A stretch of DNA of 64,000 bases from NCBI GenBank assembly GCA_017306415.1, contig JAFKIL010000009.1:1-64000 (forward strand), given 5' to 3'. The position numbers and the translations under genes were made by a program. The stretch is from Microbacterium sp. Lineage in GTDB: Bacteria > Actinomycetota > Actinomycetes > Actinomycetales > Microbacteriaceae. The notes beneath the pieces are model-generated. The model did no database searches. It was not told where the DNA came from and saw only the letters and a program-made list of their open reading frames with translations. Positions 1 to 7,986 of the stretch are shown in pieces; position 1 is the first letter of the stretch; each line of letters opens with the position of its first letter.

Positions 1-88
1 CGATCTGCTCGATCGTCACTCCGGGCTCGCGGTTTCTCGCGACGCGCACCACGTCGTCACGGAACTCGCTCGGGTAGGGCTTGGGCAC
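1..88 (-). CDS. IS3-family transposase OrfA, N-terminal part
   Basis: The minus strand reads from a GTG at 88 into VPKPYPSEFRDDVVRVARN and continues through EPGVTIEQI to the window edge. This is the conserved N-terminus of the small OrfA (helix-turn-helix) subunit of IS3-family transposases common in actinobacteria. OrfA binds the terminal repeats and is normally joined to the DDE protein OrfB by frameshifting. The start is supported by an AAGGA ribosome site at 96-100, seven bases upstream. The gene is incomplete here (29 codons), so it cannot be judged whether the element is intact. Confidence 0.75.
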   Translation of the reverse strand, partial: MPKPYPSEFRDDVVRVARNREPGVTIEQI

Positions 89-152
89 AGCAACATCCTT
101 CCAGGCCCACCCCTCGGGCAAGCCAGATCAGATGTCACCTACTCGTGCATCA
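1..152 (-). mobile_element. End of an IS3-family insertion sequence (cut by window edge)
   Basis: The minus strand carries the start of a transposase gene followed upstream by about 60 nt without coding. A plausible element end is near position 152, where the minus strand reads TGATGCACGAGTAGGTGACA. Starting with TGA is compatible with many IS3-family ends. Only one end is inside the window, so the matching inverted repeat and the target duplication cannot be checked and the exact boundary is uncertain. The element sits next to the accessory genes of the first 8 kb. Confidence 0.5.
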
Positions 153-387
153 GTCCCGTCTACGGGTTACGCCGCTCATACGGTTCGACCCGCACGGAGG
201 GAGCCTCCACGGGATGTAGCTGGCTTCACGTACGACCGTCACGAATGACGTCGACGGCAACGATAAGTCATCGATCACCGCGCCATCGCCGGAGGATGCG
301 AGCGCCTTGAGAAACGGCTACCGGTAGCCGCCCCTGGATTAACGCGCGGACTCGTTGATTGCGGGACCCTTCCGAACGAATCGCAGG

Positions 388-609
388 TCAGTCGTAAGAG
401 GGAAGTTGTTGGAGGAAGCGGTTGAGTTGGGCATTAGCAGCCCTAACACCCTCGATGGCCGCGTACGCCTGCGTGTCATTCGCATCGATGACAAGAGTGT
501 CTCCCTCATTGACTCCGTACCGCCGGTAGATGTTGCCGAGAGCGACATGCGCGGACGTGAGCTGATTGTTGATTGAGGAGAGTTCGTCGGCGAGCGAGTC
601 GTTGGTCAT
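388..609 (-). CDS. Small hypothetical protein, leaderless
   Basis: This is a 73-residue open frame beginning MTNDSLADELSSINNQL and ending LNRFLQQLPSYD. It is mostly helical in character, with no membrane segment and no recognisable family. I chose the ATG at 609, not the longer upstream frame, because the minus strand carries a perfect TATTAT -10 box at 617-622 followed by 7 nt and the ATG. That is the leaderless arrangement used by many genes in this window. The composition is less GC-rich than the catabolic loci, in keeping with the accessory region next to an insertion sequence. Function unknown. Confidence 0.5.
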   Translation of the reverse strand: MTNDSLADELSSINNQLTSAHVALGNIYRRYGVNEGDTLVIDANDTQAYAAIEGVRAANAQLNRFLQQLPSYD

Positions 610-1064
610 GCTGCCGATAATAGCGATCCCTAGAAACACCCTTCGATATCGCGGCGCCGTTACGTTGCTCCGTGGCGAGCGATCCGTCGACAGGGTGACG
701 CTGCGCGCCCTCTCGGGGCAGTATCCGCGTGCTAGGAGCCCCGGCCGTTGTATCTGGGCCAGTCCGGCTGCTGGCCGTGCCACTTCTCTCCGGTTCCTCA
801 ATTTCGCGGGCACCGGGTAGTCGGCGCCACCGGTTCGCTTCGCCAGTGGCCAGACCAGGCAGGAGGTTCGTGGCCGAGTGGTCGAGTTCCGCCGCCGCCC
901 ACTCTGCCTGTTGGCATAGCGACCGCCCGGAGCGATGAAATCGTCATCGCAACTCGGCTAAGCACGCCCGGCAGCAGGTCCCCGGATGCTGTGCAGCCAT
1001 CTTGCATCGCTGGGCATCGCAAACGGTGGACGATGACTCCGCTTGCGGTGGGCCAAGATGAGAC
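610..1064. other. Intergenic, no supported gene
   Basis: These 455 bases separate the small minus-strand gene from the nuclease-like gene. Short frames exist on both strands but none has a convincing start, codon pattern or homologue. Positions 865-885 resemble the D-arm stretch of a tRNA-Ser, but no anticodon or T arm follows. I see no strong terminator. Confidence 0.4.
617..622 (-). promoter_or_regulatory. -10 box TATTAT of a leaderless gene
   Basis: TATTAT on the minus strand ends 7 nt before the ATG at 609, so the transcript would begin at or next to the start codon. No ribosome-binding site is present. Confidence 0.5.
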
Positions 1065-2660
1065 ATGCCCAACATGGTGGAGACCCGCTATCGAGACTTC
1101 TTAGCCGATCACCTCGACCTCATCGAGCCCGGCTTGACGTTTGTGGACGCTGAGATGCTCTTGCCGAACGCGCAAGGCGCGAAGGGGTTTGTCGACCTAG
1201 TTGCTAGGGATAACCTCGGGGTTCTGGTTCTCATCGAGATCAAGCGCAGCGATTCCGCCGCTCGAAGCGCCATGCATGAACTGTTCAAGTACATGGCTCT
1301 GGTGCGTGAGAATCACGGTCTGGCGAACCATCAGTTCAGGTGCATCCTTCTGTCAACGACTTGGCATGAGTTGCTGGTGCCGTTCACAGAACTGTTGGAA
1401 GCAGCGATGTTTGAACTTGAGGGTCGGGAACTTCTAGTTGGTGCGGATGGAAATCCCACCAGCACCCTTAAGGTTGCGAAGGCCCAGCTGCAGGCGGCGA
1501 TCGCTACCAGCCCGAAGCACGAGATCGCCCTCTTCTACTCAGACAAGAGTCGCGAAGCCGAGGCCACACGTATGCGCAGTGTTCTCGACGCACTGGGGGT
1601 TACCGACTATTACCTCATCCATCTGGATTACGTCGGGACAAACGATTCTGTAGGTCCTCGACGAGCGCTGTATCTGGTTCTCGGCGAGCTCTCTGCCCTT
1701 CAACGGCTATCCATTCAGGACCGACTGCTTGAGGAGTGGCGAACCGATTGGATCGAGTCCGGCGAAGACCCGGCGGAGTGGGAGGTGGACGAGTCTGACT
1801 ACATGGATGGGAACAACTGGGACCACGAAGAACAGGTGTTCGTCTGGGTAAATCACGACGGGACGTACGCCGAACTCGAAATTGGCTATCCTGACAAGCT
1901 CCGCACGATGCTCGACTCATGGCAGCGGGTTAGCTTGAGTAGATCAGGAAGATTTAGTTCCGAGCTCGCGTGGCCGGATGAGGCCCTGGTGTCTGCGGCC
2001 CTGGCCGAGGGTGAAAAGCACTCAACCCACTTCATCAGTCAAGTAAGCACGGCGAATGGAACCGCGTGTGGCCGGATGATCACGAACGTCTCTGCCGCGC
2101 TCGAGAACGTCAAGACGTGGCGGAAGCAGGTACCGAAGCTCTTACAGGCCCTCATTTCCGACGAGGACGTAGCCTCGATCTCCATCCAACTTTTCAATCC
2201 ACAGGACGTATTGTGGGGCATCGCGTCGTTGGTGACAGGCTCAAATGACCGACTTCCCGGTTTCGAGATCGTCGCGGAGTCGAACACATCAGGTGTGCGA
2301 GTGTTCTCGGGTCTCTTGACGTGGGACAAGGAGACGAGGATAGCTGCAGACGTTCCCATTGAGAAGGTCCTGCCGGAGGGCATCTGGCAATACCTGATGA
2401 GTCGTCACTACGACGTTCAATGGGAGGAAGAATTGAGGCTCTGCAAGCTCCACGGCTTGCGTTATGCCGTATACGAAGTCAACGTCACCTCACCGCAGCA
2501 GTTCTGGCGGGTGCACGTGGAAGGCGCTCAGTTCAAACGCGATGAACTAACACTTGACGAGATGCGCGCGGAATCCGTGATGACGTTCGCCCGAGAGAAC
2601 TGGCAGTATCTTGAGCGGATGTGGCGCGAAGTCTTCGAGGAAAACATCTTCTTCGGTTAG
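1065..2660 (+). CDS. Large protein with N-terminal PD-(D/E)XK nuclease-like (NucS/DUF91-type) domain
   Basis: This 531-residue protein has an N-terminal domain resembling the C-terminal nuclease domain of NucS/DUF91 proteins. After a helix (ETRYRDFLADHLDLIEPG) come GFVDLVARD and LVLIEIKRSD, giving the expected D44, E58 and K60 metal and catalytic residues. Residues from about 140 to 531 match nothing I recognise. Short DNA-repair NucS proteins lack such a long C-terminal extension, so this is not NucS itself. The gene stands alone with an HEPN-type gene convergent downstream. Codon use is markedly less GC-biased than in the catabolic operons, which suggests horizontal acquisition. A role in defence or DNA processing is inference only. 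A second in-frame ATG at 1074 is an alternative start. Confidence 0.7.
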   Translation: MPNMVETRYRDFLADHLDLIEPGLTFVDAEMLLPNAQGAKGFVDLVARDNLGVLVLIEIKRSDSAARSAMHELFKYMALVRENHGLANHQFRCILLSTTWHELLVPFTELLEAAMFELEGRELLVGADGNPTSTLKVAKAQLQAAIATSPKHEIALFYSDKSREAEATRMRSVLDALGVTDYYLIHLDYVGTNDSVGPRRALYLVLGELSALQRLSIQDRLLEEWRTDWIESGEDPAEWEVDESDYMDGNNWDHEEQVFVWVNHDGTYAELEIGYPDKLRTMLDSWQRVSLSRSGRFSSELAWPDEALVSAALAEGEKHSTHFISQVSTANGTACGRMITNVSAALENVKTWRKQVPKLLQALISDEDVASISIQLFNPQDVLWGIASLVTGSNDRLPGFEIVAESNTSGVRVFSGLLTWDKETRIAADVPIEKVLPEGIWQYLMSRHYDVQWEEELRLCKLHGLRYAVYEVNVTSPQQFWRVHVEGAQFKRDELTLDEMRAESVMTFARENWQYLERMWREVFEENIFFG

Positions 2661-2940
2661 GCGCATTGGAGGCTGTGGTTCGCGCATCACCAAATGTGTT
2701 GAACGCCGTCGCCCACTCCACAACCCGCAGTGATGCTGGGTCCGCGTGGAGGGCGTCGTCGCCGATCAGGCGCGGGCGTAGGAGTGCGGCAACACCGCGC
2801 TTCGTGCGCGGCCACACGACCTTTAGGACCTGACCCGCCGGTATCAGTGCGCCTGCCCTCCACTAAGGCGAGAGTAGGACATGAGGGCAATGCTCCGGTG
2901 GCGATGAATCACGCCGCGACCCGAGTCACGGTGGCTCGAC
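2661..2940. other. Gap with a possible eroded minus-strand coding remnant
   Basis: The gap lies between two convergent genes. On the minus strand a frame without stops runs from a TAG near 2870 into the neighbouring gene. Its stretch at about 2675-2850 reads like protein (GQVLKVVWPRTKRG, then DDALHADPASLRVVEWATAF) but has no good start and no recognised homologue. It may be a decayed gene from the same accessory region. No terminator with a T-run is visible. Confidence 0.25.
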
Positions 2941-4167
2941 TCAGGATCCTTGCATGCAGACGCTCTCCCGAAGCGAGTCGAGCGTGTCATGCGTGACATA
3001 GCCGAGGAGATGGCGCTCAAGCAGTGCGCGAGTTATCGCGTCGACTGTTCGTAGGTCAATCTTTGTGACGGTCCGCGAGTTCCCGTGCAAGAGGCGATTT
3101 CGGAGTCCATACACTCGTCCGATCGGCTCTGCAACCTCTGCCCGATCTACCTCGAGAATCGCCGCAATGGCGTGCTTGATCGGCGCGATGTTTGAGTTCT
3201 CACCCAACTCGAGCGCCTCGATCGCCAGCCAGTTCGCTATGAACTTGATCACAGGGTCGGACTCGTGATCTGCTCGCCAATACCATTGAGATGCAATTCG
3301 GAGCCGGTTACGTTCCAGCTCGCCTCGAGCGCCGTACGCCTCAATCACCGGCGTGATTGCGGCGAGAAAATCCCTGGTGTCAAGGTGCTTCAGCCGCGCC
3401 TGACCTTCGTAGGCGATCGTGGGCCCACCAAGCCAGCGGTTCCAATGCCAATCCTCGAACACCTCGCCAACCTCTTCGGCGAGCACCGGTCCGAGAAGCC
3501 GTTCGCCGTAGAGCAGATCCATCGCTGCGGTCAGGGGCGCGACCCTAGCACGCGCCAGGGTGAGACGCTCGTGATAGTCAGGTCCGACGGTGTCCGGCAG
3601 CTCGTAAAGAAGCTCAAGGTAGTTGCACGGCGGAGTCGTGTCGTTGTCCGCTGAAATCTCCACGGAACGATCGACATGTGGCGAATACGTCATCCTCCCC
3701 GCCTCGGCCTCGAGCGTTCCCCACTGAGGAACTAGCCACTCATTCTCGTGGCGGTGTGGTATCGCATTGGGGAATCTAGCGGCGCCGCGATCGATCTCAC
3801 CGTTGCCAACCTGGATGCGGAAGGATCCTCCGTCGAGATTCAAGAGCGGAAACGGAACAGTTCGAATCGTCTTGTAGACAACCCGATAGCCAGGCTTACC
3901 CGCACCCAGAGGGTGGTCGTCGTCCGACCCCTGCCAGCCGTCGAAGGTCATTACCGCCGGAAACTGCGAGTTCGACTCCCAGTTTCGAACCCACTCATCC
4001 AGTCCTGTTATCGCACCCTTCGGAAGCGAGCGAGTGTCTCCCGTGATGTTGTTTCGCACGGTCACGCGTGGATCAGGGTCATCTCGGACCCGTTCTTTGC
4101 CATCGTCGTCAGCCAAACCCGCCCCACCCCATCCGAATTTGGTCCCGTCTGGATGGACACAGACCAT
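2941..4167 (-). CDS. Hypothetical protein with C-terminal HEPN-type (Apea-like) domain
   Basis: This is a 408-residue protein. The C-terminal third contains IKFIANWLAIEALE, typical of an HEPN helix, then GRVYGLRNRLLHGNSR. That gives R356-N-R-L-L-H361, an Rx4H motif of HEPN ribonucleases. Large proteins with this arrangement include Apea-like defence proteins, but many HEPN proteins of this size are uncharacterised. The N-terminal 250 residues look soluble and match nothing I know. The gene is convergent with the nuclease-like gene at 1065 and next to an excisionase-like HTH gene, all in a lower-GC accessory stretch. A role in phage defence or stress RNA cleavage is inference. The start at 4167 has no clear ribosome site, so a downstream start is possible. 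Confidence 0.6.
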   Translation of the reverse strand: MVCVHPDGTKFGWGGAGLADDDGKERVRDDPDPRVTVRNNITGDTRSLPKGAITGLDEWVRNWESNSQFPAVMTFDGWQGSDDDHPLGAGKPGYRVVYKTIRTVPFPLLNLDGGSFRIQVGNGEIDRGAARFPNAIPHRHENEWLVPQWGTLEAEAGRMTYSPHVDRSVEISADNDTTPPCNYLELLYELPDTVGPDYHERLTLARARVAPLTAAMDLLYGERLLGPVLAEEVGEVFEDWHWNRWLGGPTIAYEGQARLKHLDTRDFLAAITPVIEAYGARGELERNRLRIASQWYWRADHESDPVIKFIANWLAIEALELGENSNIAPIKHAIAAILEVDRAEVAEPIGRVYGLRNRLLHGNSRTVTKIDLRTVDAITRALLERHLLGYVTHDTLDSLRESVCMQGS

Positions 4168-4320
4168 CGCTTTTCACGATCGCGGACGCGACTGAGTGCC
4201 AGTTGCTGTCCGCCCCGCCCACAATTCTCCCGCGAGTATCGGTCGTTCGGATGCCCGGCGCGCCGCCGATGCTCGCTCGCAGTAAGGGCAGCGCGACAGC
4301 CACCTCGCGGGCGCGCGCGG

Positions 4321-4500
4321 TCAGGCGTCGACGCCGAAGGCGCGCAGCAGTGGCACGCGAGGGATCATCCGGCGCGGGCCGAGTTGGACGGTGGGGATGG
4401 TCCCGCTCTCGATGCCGAGCTTGATCGTGCGGTAGTCGACGCCGACGAGCTTCGCGGCGTCCTTCATCGTCAGTGCCAGACGATCTTGTGATCGGTTCAT
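4321..4500 (-). CDS. Small excisionase/AlpA-like helix-turn-helix protein
   Basis: This 59-residue protein reads MNRSQDRLALTMKDAAKLVG, then VDYRTIKLGIESGTIPTVQL, then GPRRMIPRVPLLRAFGVDA. The pattern of LTMKDAAKLVGVD, RTIKLGIESG and R-MIPR is that of MerR-type winged-HTH excisionase/AlpA-like proteins, which bind DNA as accessory factors for integrases or as small regulators. An AGGGCAGGA ribosome site lies about three bases upstream of the ATG at 4500. No integrase is present nearby. It may be a leftover of a mobile element or a regulator of the adjoining 4611 gene. Confident as a real gene; function by motif only. Confidence 0.65.
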   Translation of the reverse strand: MNRSQDRLALTMKDAAKLVGVDYRTIKLGIESGTIPTVQLGPRRMIPRVPLLRAFGVDA

Positions 4501-4610
4501 GGTCCTGCCCTTCTATGAGCCAGCAGTGTCAGTCTCCCCTCGTCGCAAGGTACCACACCAGTGAGCCAAGATCGACAGTCTTCTTCGCGATTCTTGGATG
4601 ACGTGGAATA

Positions 4611-5264
4611 GTGGGCTTCATGGCAGACGTCGAGGCGTACGACTTCAGCGACGAGCGCATCGATCTCGGGAGCGGGGTGACGCTTCCGAAGTCCTGGCGT
4701 GCACGCGTGTCGGGTGAGCAAGGCGTGCCCGGCACGATCACCGTCCGCGTGGAGTGGGACGCTCGGCTCGGACGCACCGCCGTCGTCTTCGCGGCTCTCG
4801 AGCGCGAAGCGGAGGGCGTCGACATCACCAGCCAGGTGCTCCGCGAGGTGCGCACGCACTGGATCATGACGAGGTCGGCCCTCGATGTCGTCACCGTCGA
4901 CGTCGGCGCAGAGGATGGCGACAAGAGCGACCGCATTCCGGTGCGCGAATTCCTCACTCGCGCGCGGGCGCAGGAGGAGCGCGAGCCCATGGAGTCCCTC
5001 CACGCCGCGATTGCCGTCTATCGCGTTGCGACAGCGATCAGCTATCCCCCGCTCAAGCTCGTCGCCGACACTCTCCAGATCAGTCAGAGCACCGCTACCC
5101 GCCTGATGAGTCGCGCGCGCGACTCCGGTCTGGCACCCGAAGTCCGCGTCCAGGAGCCGCGGCGCGCGCCGGCTGTCGACCCCTACAACCCGGGCGGGTC
5201 CTACGACCCCACGGCGCCCCACCACGGGCCTTCCCAGCCCGGAGGGCCTTCGATGGGCCGATGA
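4611..5264 (+). CDS. Hypothetical protein with helix-turn-helix region
   Basis: This 217-residue protein (214 if the ATG at 4620 is used) has an N-terminal half with beta-strand and acidic character. A helical segment around residues 140-180 contains LKLVADTLQISQSTATRLMS, which looks like a helix-turn-helix recognition unit. The C-terminal 45 residues are a Pro/Gly-rich tail. Proteins of this build are frequent in actinobacterial genomes and mobile regions and lack a known function. Transcription could be divergent from the small HTH gene at 4500. Neither start has a strong ribosome site. A DNA-binding role is inferred from the motif. Confidence 0.55.
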   Translation: MGFMADVEAYDFSDERIDLGSGVTLPKSWRARVSGEQGVPGTITVRVEWDARLGRTAVVFAALEREAEGVDITSQVLREVRTHWIMTRSALDVVTVDVGAEDGDKSDRIPVREFLTRARAQEEREPMESLHAAIAVYRVATAISYPPLKLVADTLQISQSTATRLMSRARDSGLAPEVRVQEPRRAPAVDPYNPGGSYDPTAPHHGPSQPGGPSMGR

Positions 5265-5460
5265 GAGACGCGGTGGGGACGCCGTCTGTTCGCGAGATGC
5301 CGTCAACGCGCGACCGCGAGCCGGTCGAACATGTTGCTAGATGAAGACCGATGTATCCAGCAAAGTGCCCAAAATGCGTGAGACGCGAGAGTGCTCGGAG
5401 CAGGTACTCAAACGGCCTTTGGCCGCGTGGCCCGCATTGACGCCTCACGGCGGGCGATTC

Positions 5461-5482
5461 TTGCCCGCATTTTGCCCGCATC
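5461..5482. repeat. Two tandem copies of an 11-nt repeat
   Basis: TTGCCCGCATT is followed at once by TTGCCCGCATC. A further GCCCGCATT lies at 5430-5438. The function is unknown. The repeat sits in the gene-free stretch at the edge of the accessory region. Confidence 0.6.
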
Positions 5483-5743
5483 CTATTCCCCACTCGCTGC
5501 TGTCGGACGTCGCCCGATGCTACTCAGCTCCCGAAAACCTGCGTGATTCCGCGGAAGTTGTCGTTCTACGTCGCTACGCAAAATGCTCAAAACGTATTCG
5601 AGTCCCTCCAGGGTTATCGCGGGAGGACTCCGAGGCTGGCGCATCTGAGCACACGAGCGCGGCGTTTCGACCGAGCGCCTGCGGGCCACTGTCGATGCAT
5701 CCGTCGGCGACCACCTCTCGGCGTTCCTGCCGCGTCTCGCTCG

Positions 5744-5749
5744 TATGAT
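5744..5749 (+). promoter_or_regulatory. -10 box TATGAT of a leaderless gene
   Basis: TATGAT ends exactly 6 nt before the GTG at 5756. There is no ribosome-binding site, so the mRNA probably starts at the GTG. This decides the start of the downstream gene. Confidence 0.6.
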
Positions 5750-5755
5750 CACCGA

Positions 5756-6127
5756 GTGAACGCACCGCTGCCGAATGAGCACCCGGATTCCAGGACGTCG
5801 AAGAGCGACAACATCGCAGCGACGGTACTGCTCTTCCTGCTAGTGCTGCTTGTCGCGGCTTTCCTGTCTTTCCGCGGCATGTTCCTCGGCTTCTGGGTGG
5901 ACACGTGTGGGGTGGTCACGATCCCCTGCGAGCCTGGGCTCTTCCGGGCCGGGCTGCTCACCGGCGTGTTCTCGCCTTGGGTGATCTTCGTCGTCGCGTT
6001 GCTGCTTTCGATTGTGCTGATAGTCATCCGTCGTCGAGCTTTCTGGGTCCCTCTGATCGCGATCGTCCTGACGATCGGGTTCCACATCCTCGCCAATGTG
6101 CTGGTTGACCTCGCTCTGCAGGCGTGA
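5756..6127 (+). CDS. Small integral membrane protein, three membrane segments
   Basis: This 123-residue protein has a short polar N-terminus, then three hydrophobic segments at about residues 22-42 (AATVLLFLLVLLVAAFLSF), 68-92 (VIFVVALLLSIVLIVI) and 98-120. Two cysteines (DTCGVVTIPCEPG) lie in the loop after the first segment, facing outside if the N-terminus is inside, and could form a disulfide. The family is not recognised. The GTG start is supported by a TATGAT box 6 nt upstream, which makes the mRNA leaderless. The gene is convergent with the NERD gene at 6226. Confidence 0.6.
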   Translation: MNAPLPNEHPDSRTSKSDNIAATVLLFLLVLLVAAFLSFRGMFLGFWVDTCGVVTIPCEPGLFRAGLLTGVFSPWVIFVVALLLSIVLIVIRRRAFWVPLIAIVLTIGFHILANVLVDLALQA

Positions 6128-6210
6128 CGAGGACGTGCATCAAATTGGACCGCCCGAGACGCCGCACGCCGGAGCTCCTGCTAGTCGCCAGTTCGTCGAT
6201 CTCGGTTCGG

Positions 6211-6228
6211 TGAGGGTAGGCCCCCTCA
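6211..6228. terminator. Small hairpin between convergent genes
   Basis: TGAGGG-TAGGCC-CCCTCA forms a 6-bp stem overlapping the stop codon of the minus-strand NERD gene. No T-run follows, so its effect as a terminator is doubtful. Confidence 0.25.
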
Positions 6229-7065
6229 GGCAGGCGGAAAGTGCGCCGCCAGCCGTGCGTGAACTTCGCTCACGTCAATCGGCACGGCCGGCGCCTCGGT
6301 CATCCGCTTGATGAGCAGCCTCGGCCAGAGGGCGTCGACTCCATTCACCGCGAACGAGCCACCGATGAGCGGCCAGTCGCCGTCGAGGAAGCAAAGGACG
6401 CCCTTGACGGTGATCTCGGGGTTGCCCAGCGCCGCAGTGACCTTCTCGACCTGCCCTTGGACACCGTCGACGAGCTTCGTGTGATTGCGGCCGGCGATCA
6501 GGAGTGACTCAACCCGTGGGCGGAGGATGCCACCCTCGACCCGCAGCGAAGGGCGCTTGTCCTTATACCGCTTCGCGTCGATGACCCACACGCCCGTCGG
6601 CCCGACGGCGATGTGATCGATGTTCGCGCGGGAACCAGGGATCCGTCGATCGTGCAACACCCGCCAGGAGTCGGAGAGGTCCATGAGGCGCTTCGCCATC
6701 ATCTCTTCGCGGATGGCTCCGCGCTCCCACGCTCGCGTGCTCTGCGGATCTTCGGACAGCGCCAGGATCAGACCCCCGAGCTTCGGGTGCTCAGCGCGGA
6801 TGCGCGCTTCCCGTGCAGCCGATCGCCGCTCGTGTTCTCGCCGTGCGGACGCCCCCGCGATCCCCGGTTCGACCGGCGCGGCCGCTGGTGCCCCCGGCTC
6901 GGCCCCGGCAGCCTCCACGGGCCGACATTCGATGCAGCGAACAGTCCGGTTGGCACGCTCGTAGATCGCCTTGCGGCCGGCGGGCAGGGCCTCGTGGCAG
7001 AGTCGGCACGTGCCGGCGTAGCGGAGCGACATCTGCTTGTCGTCGGGGCCGATCTCCACCGTCAC
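6226..7065 (-). CDS. NERD-domain nuclease-like protein with N-terminal zinc ribbon
   Basis: This 279-residue protein has an N-terminal four-cysteine ribbon (CRLCHEALP at about residues 20-28, and CIEC about 20 residues later), then a charged linker. A NERD (nuclease-related) domain follows from about 125: RRIPGSRANIDHIAVGPTG, then VWVIDAKRYKDK, supplying the D and D-A-K residues typical of this PD-(D/E)XK-like fold. NERD proteins are presumed nucleases and some occur in defence loci; the substrate is unknown. On the minus strand a TAGTTT box lies 7 nt before the GTG start, suggesting a leaderless transcript. It belongs to the accessory region together with the nuclease-like and HEPN genes. 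Confidence 0.75.
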   Translation of the reverse strand: MTVEIGPDDKQMSLRYAGTCRLCHEALPAGRKAIYERANRTVRCIECRPVEAAGAEPGAPAAAPVEPGIAGASARREHERRSAAREARIRAEHPKLGGLILALSEDPQSTRAWERGAIREEMMAKRLMDLSDSWRVLHDRRIPGSRANIDHIAVGPTGVWVIDAKRYKDKRPSLRVEGGILRPRVESLLIAGRNHTKLVDGVQGQVEKVTAALGNPEITVKGVLCFLDGDWPLIGGSFAVNGVDALWPRLLIKRMTEAPAVPIDVSEVHARLAAHFPPA

Positions 7066-7266
7066 GCATTCGAAACTAGCGTCACGACGGTCCGAGTGAC
7101 CATGCCGCGATGACGGCCATGGCCGGGATGCTCGACATCGGCCAATTCTGAGACCACCCGCGCCTGAATCCCTCGCCAGCAGGTCGACGCCGACGAGCGC
7201 CCGACGTCACGACCCGGGCGGGTCTCAGGCGCTGAGTAGCGCAGGTGGCGAGCGCCAGAGCGTGCC

Positions 7267-7776
7267 ATGATCTGGTTCGTGAGCCTCGAACTGATCCGTC
7301 GGGAGTTCTTGCCTGACCGCTCCGGTGCGTGGCTCGACGTCCTCGAGTTCGAGAGCCTCCATTCCGTCCCGGACGACCAGATGCTGGCCGCGGTGATCGA
7401 GAGCCCCTGGTACCACCACGACTACGCAAGTCCCCGCGGCGACGAACCCGAGCCCGCGCCCCACGACATCCACGGCCCGTATCAGCTCGATCACGTCAAG
7501 GCCGAAGAATTCGTACCCAGCCGCCCTGCCTCGATGAAAGCCGAGATCACCGACTGGCTGGACACGATCGACGCCGAGCCGGGCTTCGCGATCGCCGTCA
7601 GGGACACCCTTGCGCGACTCGTTCCACCCGACTCTCGTATCTACAGGCTGCCTGCCCTCGGTGAGGACAAGATGCACGTGTATGGCTGGGTCGTGGGTAC
7701 GTCCGGCTTCCACGAGTTCGTGATCCTCGGCGAAGACGCGCGCCGCGTGACCGTTGTCGTCGCGTCGGATGACTAG
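7267..7776 (+). CDS. Hypothetical protein
   Basis: This is a 169-residue soluble protein with many acidic and aromatic residues and no membrane segment or recognised motif. The central part (SMKAEITDWLDTIDAEPGFA) is helical, and the C-terminus ends in alternating strands. The ATG at 7267 has no ribosome site. A GTG at 7279 (VSLELIRREFLPD) lies 7 nt after a CATGAT box and may be the true leaderless start, which would shorten the protein by four residues. Function unknown. Confidence 0.5.
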   Translation: MIWFVSLELIRREFLPDRSGAWLDVLEFESLHSVPDDQMLAAVIESPWYHHDYASPRGDEPEPAPHDIHGPYQLDHVKAEEFVPSRPASMKAEITDWLDTIDAEPGFAIAVRDTLARLVPPDSRIYRLPALGEDKMHVYGWVVGTSGFHEFVILGEDARRVTVVVASDD

Positions 7777-7986
7777 TGAACTCGTGTCCATACTTCGCGC
7801 TCGCATCTGGTTGTACCCGACGGAAGCAGGCGGGCGGCGAGAGGCTGATCGTCGCGCTGCCCGGTGGGGGAGTTGCGCGCTGGCGCCCGCAGAAGCGGAG
7901 CTGACGGGGCGCACGTCGTGCCGGCAAGGCGCACAGTAGTTCTGTCGTCCGGCCGTTGCGGAACTCTCAGCGGAAGAATGAAGGAA

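Larger units (their letters stand above)
5265..5755. other. Intergenic, no supported gene
   Basis: These 491 bases precede the membrane-protein gene at 5756. Long frames on both strands lack convincing protein character. The stretch contains a small hairpin (CGGCC-TTT-GGCCG near 5413-5425), three copies of GCCCGCATT, and AT-rich patches. It could be a boundary scar of an inserted element, but there is no tRNA or integrase to support that. Confidence 0.4.

Noticed and set aside
865-925. tRNA-Ser-like 5' half (GTGGCCGAGTGGTCGAG)
   Set aside because: Only the D-arm-like stretch matches; there is no acceptor pairing, anticodon arm or T arm downstream. Probably chance, or a very old remnant.
5341-5500. 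Possible integrase or attachment-site remnant near the GCCCGCATT repeats
   Set aside because: No integrase residues, no tRNA and no second copy at another place that would make an att pair.
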